Source: Cristatella mucedo (taxonomy: Eukaryota > Bryozoa > Phylactolaemata > Cristatellidae). Taken from it: a DNA stretch of 64,000 nt. Of this stretch, positions 59,086 to 64,000 are shown in pieces. Location of the stretch: positions 3,594,001 to 3,658,000 of the forward strand of contig WPIO01000003.1 of assembly GCA_009760855.2 (NCBI GenBank), given 5' to 3'. Position 1 is the first letter of the stretch, and each line of letters starts with the position of its first letter. Under the pieces are notes generated by a model. It had not been told where the DNA came from and made no database searches. It saw nothing but the letters and a program-made list of their open reading frames with translations. The position numbers and the translations under genes were made by a program.

Positions 59086-62000
59086 GCTCTCAAATCCTTT
59101 TGAAACTGTGCCTTCAATTCCTACACTCCCTGAGCCTGGATCTCACTCCTTACTGAGATAACGAGAACTTCCGACTGGACATTTAATAATAGACTAACAA
59201 CCCACCAGTTCTACACAGTATTTGCTCAATCCATGTCAATCGTCTTTTATGTGCTTAGGCATGCTGCTGCTAAGCATGTTATCATTAAACACTTGAAATG
59301 CCTCCATACCAGCACACATAAAGTGCCAAGAAAGAAATTAGTTCTCTAAGGGCAATATACAAATAGTAATATAATAATAATAATAATGTACTTGATAAAG
59401 CGCCCTCAGATAACTTAATCTCTTTCTAGGCGCTTTACATTTGCTGCAAAGGGAAATGCAATTAAATGGTAAGTAAAATCATGCTTGAAAAACAAACAAA
59501 ATGAATAAAGTGGTTAGGGGTGACATGCACAGGGTCAGATGCAAATGTGGTTAGTGGCAGCATGCACAGTGTCAGCACGCATAAGCACGTGAAGGACGAA
59601 TCACAGGGACCCACTAAATGCTGTCCTAAATAGGTATGTTCCTTTTAAATGTGGTCAGGTCAGGGGATGTTCTGACACAGGTCGGGAGGGAGTTCCAGGC
59701 TTTGGGAGCATACGAACTAAATGCACGGTCTCCAAAGGATTTGAGGTTTGTACGAGGTATTTCTAGACTGTTGGATTCCGAAAAGCGGGTGGTACGATGC
59801 TTGGCCTGATGGGGGAGTATGTCGGAGAGATAGGCTGGAGATATATCTTACTATCACTAGCATTCATATCTGTTGTGACGAATTTCGCTTGGCTGGACTT
59901 CCTCTCTTTCTCTCTCCCCTCTCTTTCCACTGTGTGCAGCTGTAGCAGAAGCACAAGCATCAAAACAATGGTTTATAATATAGTATTTCAGAAACAGCAA
60001 AGCCTTCAACCAGATCATGCTAGTTTACACCTAGAAGCTTATGATAAAAAGTCGACAGGCAAGACAGCAGCATACTGCCTGCTATGCGACAACTACTCTC
60101 CTGCTGCCGACCATGGCACATCCTTTTCAGCAGTCCTGAGCTGCTACTTCCACGTTACTCACTACCTCAACTGCTCTCCTGACTCTGTTATGCTTCCCAC
60201 TTTCTTTGTTGCGTGAGATGAAGTCTGTTGGCTACCGATTGTGTAAAGAAAACTGCTTAGGCTGTGAGTGCACTATACAAAACTCTCCTTCGTAACACTC
60301 ACATAGTCCTTGTGGCTTCGTGGAGTTACAGACGGAGATACATTACATGCGCCTTTTAACAAGCAAGCAATGCTTAAGGCACAGTTTTAGCTTTGCATTG
60401 CATAACTGCAAATAAAAATTGCAGCTTTGAGCCTACTCTACAGTGGGCATCCGGGAGAGTACTGTTGGGGAGGTATTTCTTGACACTGAGTTATAATATT
60501 GCAGACATCTGAGTCTAAGCACGCATCATTTCAAAGCGCTCAACGTGAATTGGCCAGCAACTTCAGGCCATATAAATCTCGAAGCACTGCCACACTACTG
60601 TAACATGGCAAAACCGCTGTATGTTTATGCCGCTAATAAAGTGTGGCAAGGAAGTTAACAGACCAGAGAAGCAATCGCAAGAGGGCAGCACGAACTCACC
60701 GTGATGGAACCCATACAGCGAGATAGCTGCAGTGACACTGGTGCTCTTGGTGAAGCATGCCCAGCCAGAATCTGCAAATAACGATGGAAGCAATAGTACA
60801 ACCCCCTATAAGGGATTTAAGCTATGCAGCCAGCGGGATATGCATTTGCTTTCAAGAACACTGATCACCCAGTTTCAGTTTGTGTACAACTTCAAAAAGT
60901 CTTGCTATCAGCCTAAAAGTTGCTCATGCATGTTCAACCATACGGGCTCTTTGTTTGACCACCTGTTCTTATATACTGGAGCCACCACTCCAAGAGGGGT
61001 TCTAATCGACATCATTGACCCTATATTATACAATTACTACATTCAACAGGCAGGTATCAACCAGACCAACCCAAACCTGGCCCAGCCTCTGTTTGCCAGC
61101 AGAAATCGGCATGTAACCAGCAGGAATGGGGAATGGGAAATGCAAGTCACTTCTCACTTTCTTGTCTTATTTTTCTGTCTCGAAATCTATCCATCTATCT
61201 ATTTATCTATATCTCCACTTCTACCTACCCATCTATGTGTCTATCTACCTACCTAACTATGTATCTATCCAATTGTTACACTCTTTATCTATCTAGCTAT
61301 ATATCTCTTCCCGTCTATCAATCAATCTATCAACTCTCTCAATATACATATACGTATTTCTTCCACAAACACGCAAGCACACAATACACACCTACATTCT
61401 CTCTCTTTCACTTTCTCTTTTTCTCTCTCTCTCTCTCTCTCCCTATCTACTTGTATCTAGTTCTTGCTCTTTCTCACTCTTTTATCCTTAAACCAAATCA
61501 AAGAATAAGCGCACACGTAAACGAGCAGAGGAATCGTATCACAAGTTCCACTGTTTAGTTGGCAAAAAAGTTTTCTATCAGTTTACTCGACTTGGCTCGG
61601 GTGCCATTATTGGCATTCCCACAAACTTTGACATTACGGAGACTAGAGAGATTGGTCAGCTATGTATAAAATCGCTGGCTCTATCGAAGTATATTCTCCC
61701 AGCAAAAGCAAATGCATGTATTGGTAAAAACACAGTGCCGCATGAAGCTATAATAATAATGCACTTGATAAAATTGATAAAGCGCCCTCAGAGAACTCAA
61801 TCTCTCTCTTGGCGCTTTACATTTGCTGCAAAGGTAAACACGATTGAATCGTGAGTAATATCATGCTTGATAAACATGAATAACATGGTTAGGGGTGACA
61901 TGCACAGGGTCAGCATGCAAATGTGGTTAGTGGCAGCATGCACAGTGTCAGCACGCATAAGCACATCAAGGACGAATCACAGGGACCCACTAAATGCTGC

Positions 62001-63462
62001 CCTAAATAGGTGTGTTTTTAAGTTCTTTTTAAATGTGGTCAGGTCGGGGGATGTTCTGACGCAAGTCGGGAGGGAGTTCCAGGCTTTGGGAGCATACGAG
62101 CTGAATGCACGGTCTCCAAAGGATTTGTGGTTGCACGACGTATTGGTAAACTGTTGGATTTCAAAAAGCGGGTGGTACGATGCATGGCCTGGTGGGGGAC
62201 TAGATCTGAGAGATAGGCTGGAGCCAAAGAATGAAGTGACTTAAATGTGAGCGACAGAACCTTGAAATCGATCTGTGTCTTGACTGGTAGCCAGTGCAGG
62301 TCGGCGAGAAGTGGTGTGATGTGGCAACTGTGATGCTCACGACAGACAAGCCTGGCTGTGGAGTTTTGCACCAGCTTTAATCGCCTGATTGCACATGCCC
62401 GTAGGCCAGCAAGCAGTGGGTTATAGAAGTTAAGACTGGATGTCACAAATGCATAATAATAATGATCTACGTGTATAGGGCCATCACAGAACTTAATCTT
62501 ACAAGGCACTTTACGGATGCTGCACAGAAAGCATGGCCATATGTTTAGTGGTAACATTCGCAATTTCTTCAAGCATAACTATGTTAGATCAAGCATAACT
62601 ATGTTATGACGGGCAAAGGGTCAACAAAACTCGGCAGCTAGGCTTGTTTGTCGTGAGCATCACAGTTGCCACATCACACCACTTCTCGCCGACCTGCACT
62701 GGCTACCAGTCAAGCAACGGATCGACTTCAAAGTTTTGTCGCTCACTTTTAGGTCACTTCATTCTTTGGCTCCAGCCTATCTCTCAGATCTAGTCCCCCA
62801 CCAGGCCATGCATCGTACCACCCGCTTTTTGGAATCCAACAGTTTACCATTACGTCGTGCAACCACAAATCCTTTGGAGACCGTGCATTCAGCTCGTATG
62901 CTCCCAAAGCCTGGAACTCCCTCCCGACTTGCGTCAGAACATCCCCCGACCTGACCACATTTAAAAAGAACTTAAAAACACACCTATTTAGGGCAGCATT
63001 TAGTGGGTCCCTGTGATTCGTCCTCCATATGCTTATGTGTGCTGACACTGCATGCTGCCACCAACCACATTTGCATGCTTACCCTGTGCGTGTCACCCCT
63101 AACCACGTTGTTCATGTTGTCTATCAAGCATGCTATTACTCACCATTCAATCGCATTTCCCTTTGCAGCAAATGTGAAGCGCCTAGAAAGAGATTGAGTT
63201 CTCTGAGGGCACTTTATCAAGTGCATTATTATTATTATTATTATTAACATGTTGATGTGTAGATATCCCGTAGACATCGCGCCGAAGTAAAAGCGAGTCT
63301 GACCATTAAAAATAGCAACTGAAAACAACTCGCTGAAACACTATTAAGGCTTTAAAACTGTGACGGTGTTCAGCAGTCTAGACGGCTATGCTGTCACGGC
63401 CGCAGCGATACCTTGTTCAAGACGGCTATACTTCGGCAACGCCTCAGGCCAGATACAGCCAT
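35564..63462 (-). CDS. IDH3B: Isocitrate dehydrogenase [NAD] subunit beta, mitochondrial
   Basis: Beta subunit of the mitochondrial NAD-dependent isocitrate dehydrogenase, which oxidises isocitrate to 2-oxoglutarate in the citric acid cycle. Beta pairs with the catalytic alpha subunit. Ten coding exons on the - strand (63412-63462, 60700-60771, 56133-56281, 52700-52831, 50673-50805, 43773-43906, 42654-42756, 42149-42295, 40783-40938, 35564-35635), all GT-AG, join in phase to 382 residues plus stop. Residues 1-41 are Arg/Ser-rich without acidic residues, a mitochondrial presequence. Family blocks: [10 protein letters not shown] (54-63), IREQTEGEY (165-173), [67 protein letters not shown] near the end. 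These match beta rather than gamma. One odd residue is Trp64 in GDGVWPE, where the family has Gly. Confidence 0.96.
36380..37470. repeat. R1 foldback repeat (long inverted repeat) in IDH3B intron 9
   Basis: The left half (about 36380-36845) matches the reverse complement of the right half (about 36935-37470): GATTGGTCCAAAA in both outer parts, CATTTCTGATTTCGGTAGGA against TCATTTCTGATTTCGGTTGG at the inner edges, and the middle segments in mirrored order. A spacer of about 90 bp separates them. Single arms of the same family occur beside MZT1 (7.2-7.5 and 9.29-9.72 kb) and at 37.83-38.1 kb. Arms are diverged. I do not see clean terminal repeats or a target duplication. Confidence 0.75.
37053..37121 (-). 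mobile_element. 69-bp L2-B tail insertion with target duplication
   Basis: Consists only of the trinucleotide tail, hairpin (GATAAAGCGCCCTCAGAGAA, TCTCTAAGCGCTTCACAT) and a few adjoining bases. It is flanked by the 7-mer AAATGAA at 37046-37052 and 37122-37128. The empty site is visible in the R1 copy at about 7362-7370. The insertion lies in the right arm of the R1 foldback and is younger than it. Confidence 0.88.
37755..37808 (-). repeat. SINE2 fragment
   Basis: AACGACTATCACCACCGCTT, GCAGTGAAGCAATAAAGGAT and CG match the middle of SINE2 in reverse orientation. Both ends are lost. Confidence 0.6.
37830..38104 (+). repeat. R1 repeat arm, cut by L2-A
   Basis: GTGCCTTTCAAAAGAC, the TCTACAAATAACAAATTC region, CTGCATTATATAC and TTGAACCTTGGTAGATC follow the order of the 9.3-9.6 kb copy. 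The match ends where the L2-A tail begins near 38105. Confidence 0.68.
38105..39130 (-). mobile_element. L2-A LINE, 5'-truncated, in IDH3B intron 9
   Basis: The tail (TAATG repeated three times) is at the left. The - strand then encodes, in pieces, the same C-terminal region as the 30-31 kb copy: [50 protein letters not shown] and, further right, [20 protein letters not shown]. Small deletions and stops. It is 5'-truncated near the [11 protein letters not shown] block. Confidence 0.9.
40290..40400 (-). repeat. Possible third tRNA-derived SINE, degraded
   Basis: On the - strand AAGCTCAATCGGTAAGAGCA followed by CTGGACCGACC resembles a tRNA A-box and anticodon arm (AGCTCAGT-GGTAGAGCA-TGGAC), with a weak B-box relative (GCGATTGTTCCATC) about 35 bp on. 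There is only one copy in the window, so family status is unproven. Confidence 0.35.
40783..40938 (-). CDS. IDH3B: IDH3B exon 9
   Basis: 156 nt, acceptor CAACCATTTTAG, donor GTACGA. Encodes [58 protein letters not shown]....G and VANPTA favour the beta over the gamma subunit. Confidence 0.96.
41211..41258. repeat. (GA)n microsatellite
   Basis: About 48 bp of GA in IDH3B intron 8, with GA-rich flanks on both sides. Confidence 0.95.
41682..41790. repeat. (CT)n microsatellite
   Basis: Mostly pure CT with CGCC interruptions near its end. It lies about 430 bp from the (GA)n tract in the same intron, so the two tracts are complementary and could pair in the IDH3B pre-mRNA. Confidence 0.95.
42149..42295 (-). 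CDS. IDH3B: IDH3B exon 8
   Basis: 147 nt, acceptor AACCCGTTTCAG, donor GTAAGT. Encodes [49 protein letters not shown]. The [11 protein letters not shown] and GGAGVVPG blocks are diagnostic for the family. Confidence 0.97.
42565..42593. repeat. 29-base G run (C run in IDH3B sense)
   Basis: An uninterrupted run of 29 G on the + strand within the 358-bp intron 7 of IDH3B, 61 bp from the end of exon 7. In the pre-mRNA it is poly-C just past the 5' splice site; on the DNA + strand it could form G-quadruplexes. The length given in the assembly may be inexact. Confidence 0.95.
42654..42756 (-). CDS. IDH3B: IDH3B exon 7
   Basis: 103 nt, acceptor TTTATTTTGTAG, donor GTGCGC. Encodes [20 protein letters not shown] and [14 protein letters not shown], the clasp/interface region. 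Confidence 0.96.
42895..43360 (-). mobile_element. L2-B type fragments, degraded
   Basis: GCACGAACTGAAGGTACAGC, CTCCAAAGGATTTGAGGTTT and GATAGGTAGGCTGAAGCAAG, AGAATGAAGAGATC match the - strand L2-B coding region. 43195-43360 is a further tail piece ((ATA)n, TTTTTATAGTGCCAAAGACA, GTGCATTTTACATATGCTGG). Both are worn. Confidence 0.68.
43773..43906 (-). CDS. IDH3B: IDH3B exon 6
   Basis: 134 nt, acceptor GTGCTTTTTAG, donor GTAAGT. Encodes [44 protein letters not shown], with Met224 split across the intron. It is preceded by intron 5 of about 6.8 kb. Confidence 0.96.
44133..45540 (-). pseudogene. Tc1-type transposon with decayed transposase (copy 2)
   Basis: The left end shows a Tc1-like terminal repeat ACATACACTCAAACGAAAAA then GTATTTGGACG. 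On the - strand the N-terminal helix-turn-helix reads [13 protein letters not shown] with shifted [18 protein letters not shown] near 45.4-45.5 kb. The central part is frameshifted, and the last catalytic block reads [19 protein letters not shown] near 44.5 kb. The right terminal repeat was not found. Located in IDH3B intron 5. Confidence 0.82.
45860..45961. repeat. (TA)n and (AC)n microsatellites
   Basis: Two short TA runs (about 45860-45875 and 45885-45898) and an AC run (about 45938-45961). They surround GTGGCAAGGGACGACTGTAC, a word also found inverted in the tandem duplication at 46.7 and 46.9 kb. Confidence 0.85.
45995..46450 (-). pseudogene. Restriction-like endonuclease domain of an R2/NeSL/Hero-type LINE (fragment)
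   Basis: The - strand reads [60 protein letters not shown] and [15 protein letters not shown]. The KPD...(D/E)VTVPF...K..KY pattern and the VVGALG end are typical of the C-terminal restriction-like endonuclease domain of site-specific non-LTR retrotransposons. In a full element this domain nicks the target for target-primed reverse transcription. No reverse transcriptase is preserved next to it, and the fragment is bordered by a SINE1 copy and an (AC)n tract. Confidence 0.75.
46475..46625 (-). repeat. SINE1, near complete
   Basis: On the - strand: A box TGGTCCAGCGGTTAAGGTGC, ACCAAGGTCCGGCTGAGGTC, B box GTGGGCTCGAGCCC, then GAAGCGCCTGAATAGAGATT, AAGTTCTCATAGGGCGCTAT and AAATGAATT with a TA-rich end. 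Same layout as the other SINE1 copies. Confidence 0.83.
46601..46910. repeat. Tandem duplication, 154- and 156-bp units
   Basis: The unit starts TAACCGCTGGACCAAACCAG and runs to GGTTCGACTTTTGCAGC. The first copy is 46601-46754, the second 46755-46910, differing by a 2-bp CT insertion. The unit begins inside the A-box end of the adjacent SINE1. The copies are nearly identical, so the duplication is recent or an assembly artefact. Confidence 0.93.
47105..48545 (+). mobile_element. L2-B LINE, partial ORF2 to tail
   Basis: From left: decayed reverse transcriptase core (a worn QWEIPEN-type stretch, [13 protein letters not shown] in pieces, [13 protein letters not shown] near 47345), an inserted tail (47465-47569), then [109 protein letters not shown]. 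The 3' UTR follows, then the hairpin AAAGCGCCTAGAAAGAGATT and a (TTA)n tail. The most complete C-terminus of the family. It lies in IDH3B intron 5. Confidence 0.9.
47465..47569 (+). mobile_element. Tail-only L2-B insertion inside L2-B
   Basis: 105 bp containing the last 3' UTR bases, the hairpin and an (ATT)n tail, set between WMAA and FLKFND codons that are contiguous in related elements. It is flanked by a short AGCA repeat (47461-47464 and 47570-47573). Same orientation as the host copy. Confidence 0.83.
48560..50180. other. IDH3B intron 5, no recognised repeat; CAG-rich patch
   Basis: 48560-49300 is AT-rich with nothing recognisable. 49445-49515 has interrupted (GCA)n. 49560-50020 is GC-richer with overlapping open frames (for example [20 protein letters not shown] near 49880-49940) whose family I do not know. 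They may be remnants of a mobile-element ORF. Confidence 0.35.
50189..50332 (+). repeat. SINE1, near complete
   Basis: CGCTTTGGTCCAGCGGTTAA (A box), CGACCAAGGTCTGGCTGAGG, GTGGGCTCGAGCCC (B box), then GTGAAGCGCCTGAATAGTGC and GTTCTCTTAAGGTGCTATGC, ending AAATGAATTGTT. One hairpin arm has changed (AAGGTGC instead of GGGGCGC). Confidence 0.85.
50673..50805 (-). CDS. IDH3B: IDH3B exon 5
   Basis: 133 nt, acceptor GGCTTCCTTTAG, donor GTGAGT. Encodes [20 protein letters not shown], then [20 protein letters not shown], the most conserved substrate/interface block of the family. Confidence 0.97.
51180..51765 (+). mobile_element. L2-B LINE fragment, degraded
   Basis: Pieces of the C-terminal region: ACTAACTATGGCAAAACCTA (matching the [10 protein letters not shown] region), [16 protein letters not shown] near 51335, and CAGGGTTATCTGCCG with CACATCGCACCACTTCTCAC (the RLVCRE..YHIAPLL region) near 51555. 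It ends with a worn hairpin TAAGTGCCTCGAATGAGATT and an AT-rich tail. IDH3B intron 4. Confidence 0.75.
52120..52590 (+). mobile_element. L2-B LINE 3' end, split by SINE2
   Basis: AACCTCGAATCCTTTGGAGG through CATGCTCCCAAAGCTTGGA, an interruption by SINE2 (about 52193-52352), then ACTCATTCCCGACTGACAAC, the 3' UTR and the terminal hairpin AAAGTGCCTAGAAAGAGATT, TAGTTCTCTTAAGGCGCTAC. It lies about 110 bp from IDH3B exon 4. Confidence 0.8.
52193..52352 (+). repeat. SINE2 nested in L2-B
   Basis: GACCTCGGTCCCGAGGTCGA with a B-box remnant, GGCGATCTTTTATCACCTCT, GCAAGCAGTGGTGATAGCCG, TAAAGGGTCTTATGTCGCTA and AGAGGCTGTTAAATCTGC, with a TATTTATTTATTT tail. Younger than the L2-B copy it interrupts. Confidence 0.8.
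52700..52831 (-). CDS. IDH3B: IDH3B exon 4
   Basis: 132 nt, acceptor GCTACTTTTAG, donor GTAAGC. Encodes [40 protein letters not shown]. The Ser91 codon is completed across the intron. Confidence 0.93.
53058..53099. repeat. (CT)n microsatellite
   Basis: About 42 bp of CT with one interruption, in IDH3B intron 3. Confidence 0.93.
53165..54310 (+). mobile_element. L2-C/L2-B-like LINE fragment with nested SINE1
   Basis: Worn C-terminal text ([20 protein letters not shown]-like near 53320, [20 protein letters not shown] near 53405-53465, [15 protein letters not shown] near 53535). After the SINE1 at 53839-53985 come remnants of the 3' UTR and an L2-C type tail (GTAAAGCATCTGGTGAGATA, then CTATAAAAACGACCTAGTAC) near 54240-54300. 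The join across the SINE is inferred. Confidence 0.65.
53839..53985 (+). repeat. SINE1, best-preserved copy
   Basis: TTTGGTCTAGCGGTTAAGGT (A box, close to that of tRNA-Glu), GACCAAGGTCTGGCTGAGGT, CGTGGGCTCGAGCCC (B box), GAGGCATATGTGAAGCGCCT, GAATAGAGATTAAGTTCTCT and TGGGGCGCTATATAAATGGA, then a T/A-rich end. The hairpin arms pair as AGCGCC with GGCGCT. Confidence 0.88.
54411..55960 (+). mobile_element. Tc1-type transposon (copy 3) with both terminal repeats
   Basis: The left end CAAAAGTATTTACGAGG (54424-54440) is repeated inverted as CCTCGTAAATACTTTTG near 55928-55944. Both lie inside similar outer sequence with ACACAC and ACTCA motifs. A + strand transposase lies between, so the element is about 1.5 kb, within IDH3B intron 3. 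Confidence 0.85.
54781..55722 (+). pseudogene. Tc1-type transposase pseudogene (copy 3)
   Basis: An N-terminal open frame (54781-55224) holds the paired-type DNA-binding region ([57 protein letters not shown]). After a shift come [19 protein letters not shown] near 55330-55385, then the third catalytic block [18 protein letters not shown] near 55565. It needs at least two frame changes, so it cannot encode a whole enzyme. Confidence 0.88.
55970..56105 (-). repeat. SINE1, degraded, next to IDH3B exon 3
   Basis: On the - strand: TTGGCTCAGTTGTTAAAGCG (A box), GACCGAGGTCGTGAGATCCA (B-box remnant), then GTGAGGTGCTTGATTAGAAA, TTAAGTTCTCTTACGG. It starts about 28 bp from the donor of exon 3, an unusually close repeat. 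Confidence 0.68.
56133..56281 (-). CDS. IDH3B: IDH3B exon 3
   Basis: 149 nt from an acceptor ending GTTGTAG to donor GTGTGT. Carries the first conserved block, [20 protein letters not shown]. The Gly after GDGV is replaced by Trp, and one residue is added after PEL relative to the human protein. A SINE1 copy ends about 28 bp past the donor. Confidence 0.95.
56320..56460 (-). mobile_element. L2-B 3' tail fragment
   Basis: (TAA)n, TTTGCATAGCACCTTCAGAG, AATGTAATCTCTTTCTAAGC and ACTTTACATATGCTGCAAAG: the worn L2-B hairpin and tail, about 40 bp upstream of IDH3B exon 3 in intron 2. Confidence 0.78.
57400..59370 (+). mobile_element. L2-type LINE, long but decayed copy
   Basis: In order: the region between endonuclease and reverse transcriptase ([15 protein letters not shown] near 57820-57865, [17 protein letters not shown] near 58000-58050, [15 protein letters not shown] near 58120), the reverse transcriptase start ([19 protein letters not shown] and SLLPFI near 58450-58540), [19 protein letters not shown] near 58625-58685, then worn C-terminal remnants, an inserted (TCTA)n tract and a tail CATAAAGTGCCAAGAAAGAA near 59320. 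Many stops. The longest LINE body in the window, in IDH3B intron 2. Confidence 0.78.
58988..59085. repeat. (TCTA)n microsatellite
   Basis: About 24 perfect copies of TCTA inside the decayed L2 copy. The open frame giving IYLSIYLS is an artefact. Confidence 0.97.
59386..59860 (-). mobile_element. L2-B LINE, 3' portion
   Basis: (AAT)n, TGTACTTGATAAAGCGCCCT, the facing arm TTTCTAGGCGCTTTACATTT, the complete 3' UTR, then antisense of the C-terminal coding region to about GGCCTGATGGGGGAGTATGT. Very similar to the 61.75 kb copy. Confidence 0.87.
60085..60350 (+). mobile_element. L2-A LINE tail fragment
   Basis: Reads [36 protein letters not shown] and then, past the stop, GGAGTTACAGACGGAGATAC with an ATTACAT end, the final coding and tail part of L2-A. 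Located in IDH3B intron 2. Confidence 0.87.
60700..60771 (-). CDS. IDH3B: IDH3B exon 2
   Basis: 72 nt between acceptor TTATTTGCAG and donor GTGAGT, phase 0 on both sides. Encodes [20 protein letters not shown] then GSIT, the second half of the presequence, rich in Ser/Arg and lacking Asp/Glu. Confidence 0.85.
61170..61460. repeat. Irregular TCTA/CT-rich simple sequence
   Basis: Interrupted TCTA and CTAT motifs with a short CT run near 61420-61441. An open frame through it is compositional. Confidence 0.8.
61751..62445 (-). mobile_element. L2-B LINE copy, left arm of inverted pair
   Basis: Tail and hairpin at left (TGCACTTGATAAAATTGATA, AAGCGCCCTCAGAGAACTCA, TTGGCGCTTTACATTTGCTG), then 3' UTR and antisense C-terminal coding region to the [19 protein letters not shown] block. 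The + strand frame across it is almost the same peptide as the - strand frame of 62749-63048, showing that the two copies are nearly identical. Confidence 0.9.
62447..62600 (-). mobile_element. Worn L2-type tail between the inverted copies
   Basis: AATAATAATGATCTACGTGT, ATAGGGCCATCACAGAACTT and GGCACTTTACGGATGCTG resemble an older L2 tail. A short direct repeat, TCAAGCATAACTATGTTA, occurs twice near 62566-62610. Confidence 0.6.
62630..63247 (+). mobile_element. L2-B LINE copy, right arm of inverted pair
   Basis: Starts in the [20 protein letters not shown] block, continues [40 protein letters not shown] to the stop, the 3' UTR, hairpin GAAGCGCCTAGAAAGAGATT, GAGTTCTCTGAGGGCACTTT and a (TTA)n tail of about 23 bp. 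5'-truncated. It lies in IDH3B intron 1, about 165 bp from exon 1. Confidence 0.92.
63412..63462 (-). CDS. IDH3B: IDH3B exon 1
   Basis: AGGAAGATGG gives a good start context. The 17 codons [17 protein letters not shown] form a typical mitochondrial presequence start, ending at donor AAG|GTATCG in phase 0, as exon 2 needs. Inferred from phase, signal character and position. Confidence 0.8.
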
Positions 63463-64000
63463 CTTCCTAGGTGTGGTCTGGCAAAGACTGGCAAAATGTG
63501 GTCTGTCAGCAGCATATGAATCACTAAACAAATATAAAACTCAGCTGATTATTTAAGAATTCCTTAAAATCTGCATGCGTTATATTATTATTATTGTTGT
63601 CTCAATGTAGACGCAGATGAGTTAACATTGCCAGTGCTCACTTGGTTGCGAGCCCGCGCTATCATTGGTAACCTTTTTTACGCCGACTTCCACCTAGCAA
63701 CGCATGCAGATGTGATTTCTCAGTTCGCTGGTTTAATGTCGTGGATTTGCTGAGCTATTAGTTCCATAATGCGATTTCAGCAGATTGAACACCGCATACG
63801 AGGCTTGGAGAGAGTGCATACCGAGCCACTCTAGTTTCAAATGGGGTGTGGCTGCTCCCACATCCTGTCAGGCCGGCCACCCAATAGGCCGCAAACTCAG
63901 CGACAGCACTAATCCGCAGTGCTAATCCCGTCCGACGCGAGACGAATACTGGCAGCGCTCTAAGCCATTCGATCATTGCTACCGACTGGTAGGTGTAGCA
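63463..64000 (-). promoter_or_regulatory. Presumed IDH3B 5' flank
   Basis: The region upstream of the proposed ATG on the - strand. It is moderately rich in CpG between about 63640 and 63960 and carries no recognised repeat or gene. An open frame at 63758-63976 (-) with a basic start was considered and not accepted as the first exon. Transcription start and core motifs were not fixed. Confidence 0.35.

Noticed and set aside
58949-59161. Protein-like (YLSI)n frame
   Set aside because: Translation of the (TCTA)n microsatellite inside a decayed L2 copy.
60732-61256. 174-codon + strand open frame
   Set aside because: It overlaps IDH3B exon 2 on the opposite strand, ends in simple sequence and has no recognisable domain.
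63758-63976. - strand frame starting MIEWLRALPVFVSRRTGLAL as the IDH3B presequence exon
   Set aside because: It looks like a targeting signal, but I found no donor that joins exon 2 in phase after a plausible length. The exon at 63412-63462 joins perfectly and has a better start context.

Overview
The window is animal (metazoan) nuclear DNA, probably from an invertebrate. It has spliced housekeeping genes with long introns, no operons, a high load of non-LTR retrotransposon debris of L2/CR1 type, tRNA-derived SINEs, Tc1/mariner and Tigger DNA transposons, and long (CT)n, (TA)n and (TCTA)n microsatellites. I cannot name the species. No rRNA gene, canonical tRNA gene or CRISPR array was seen.

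Two genes are recognised with confidence. MZT1, encoding the small gamma-tubulin complex protein MOZART1, lies on the + strand: exon 1 at 7710-7773 and exon 2 at 9033-9178, with its last codons uncertain. IDH3B, the beta subunit of mitochondrial NAD-dependent isocitrate dehydrogenase, fills the right half on the - strand. I could place all ten coding exons (63462 down to 35564). Every splice phase matches, and the joined product is 382 residues, close to the 385 of the human protein. Its nine introns (about 27 kb) hold most of the repeats on that side.

Left part, 1-35 kb: L2 fragments, a Tigger element with both ends intact (1779-4094), exons of an unrecognised - strand gene (5.7-6.4 kb), MZT1, a Tc1 transposase pseudogene split by an L2 tail (12.3-13.4 kb), a (CT)n tract just before a short ORF that resembles the lead-in of a cyclic-nucleotide-binding domain (16.6-16.9 kb), and several SINE and L2 copies. 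At 29.8-31.6 kb one L2 element has jumped into another and left a clear target duplication.

Right part, 35-64 kb: IDH3B with intronic insertions. Notable ones are a foldback repeat (36.4-37.5 kb), a restriction-like-endonuclease LINE fragment (46.0-46.45 kb), two more Tc1 elements, a decayed but long L2 copy (57.4-59.4 kb), and two nearly identical L2 copies in opposite orientation in intron 1 (61.75-63.25 kb).

The most informative structure beyond the genes is a shared 3' stem-loop. The abundant L2 family (called L2-B here), a related family (L2-C) and a tRNA-headed SINE family (SINE1) all end in the same GCGCC...GGCGC hairpin. Tail-only insertions as short as 69 bp, flanked by target duplications, suggest that this hairpin is enough to be mobilised. 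A second L2 family (L2-A) uses a different, (ACATT)n-type tail. The family names L2-A, L2-B, L2-C, SINE1, SINE2 and R1 are my own labels for this window. Repeat boundaries are approximate unless target duplications or terminal inverted repeats are stated.
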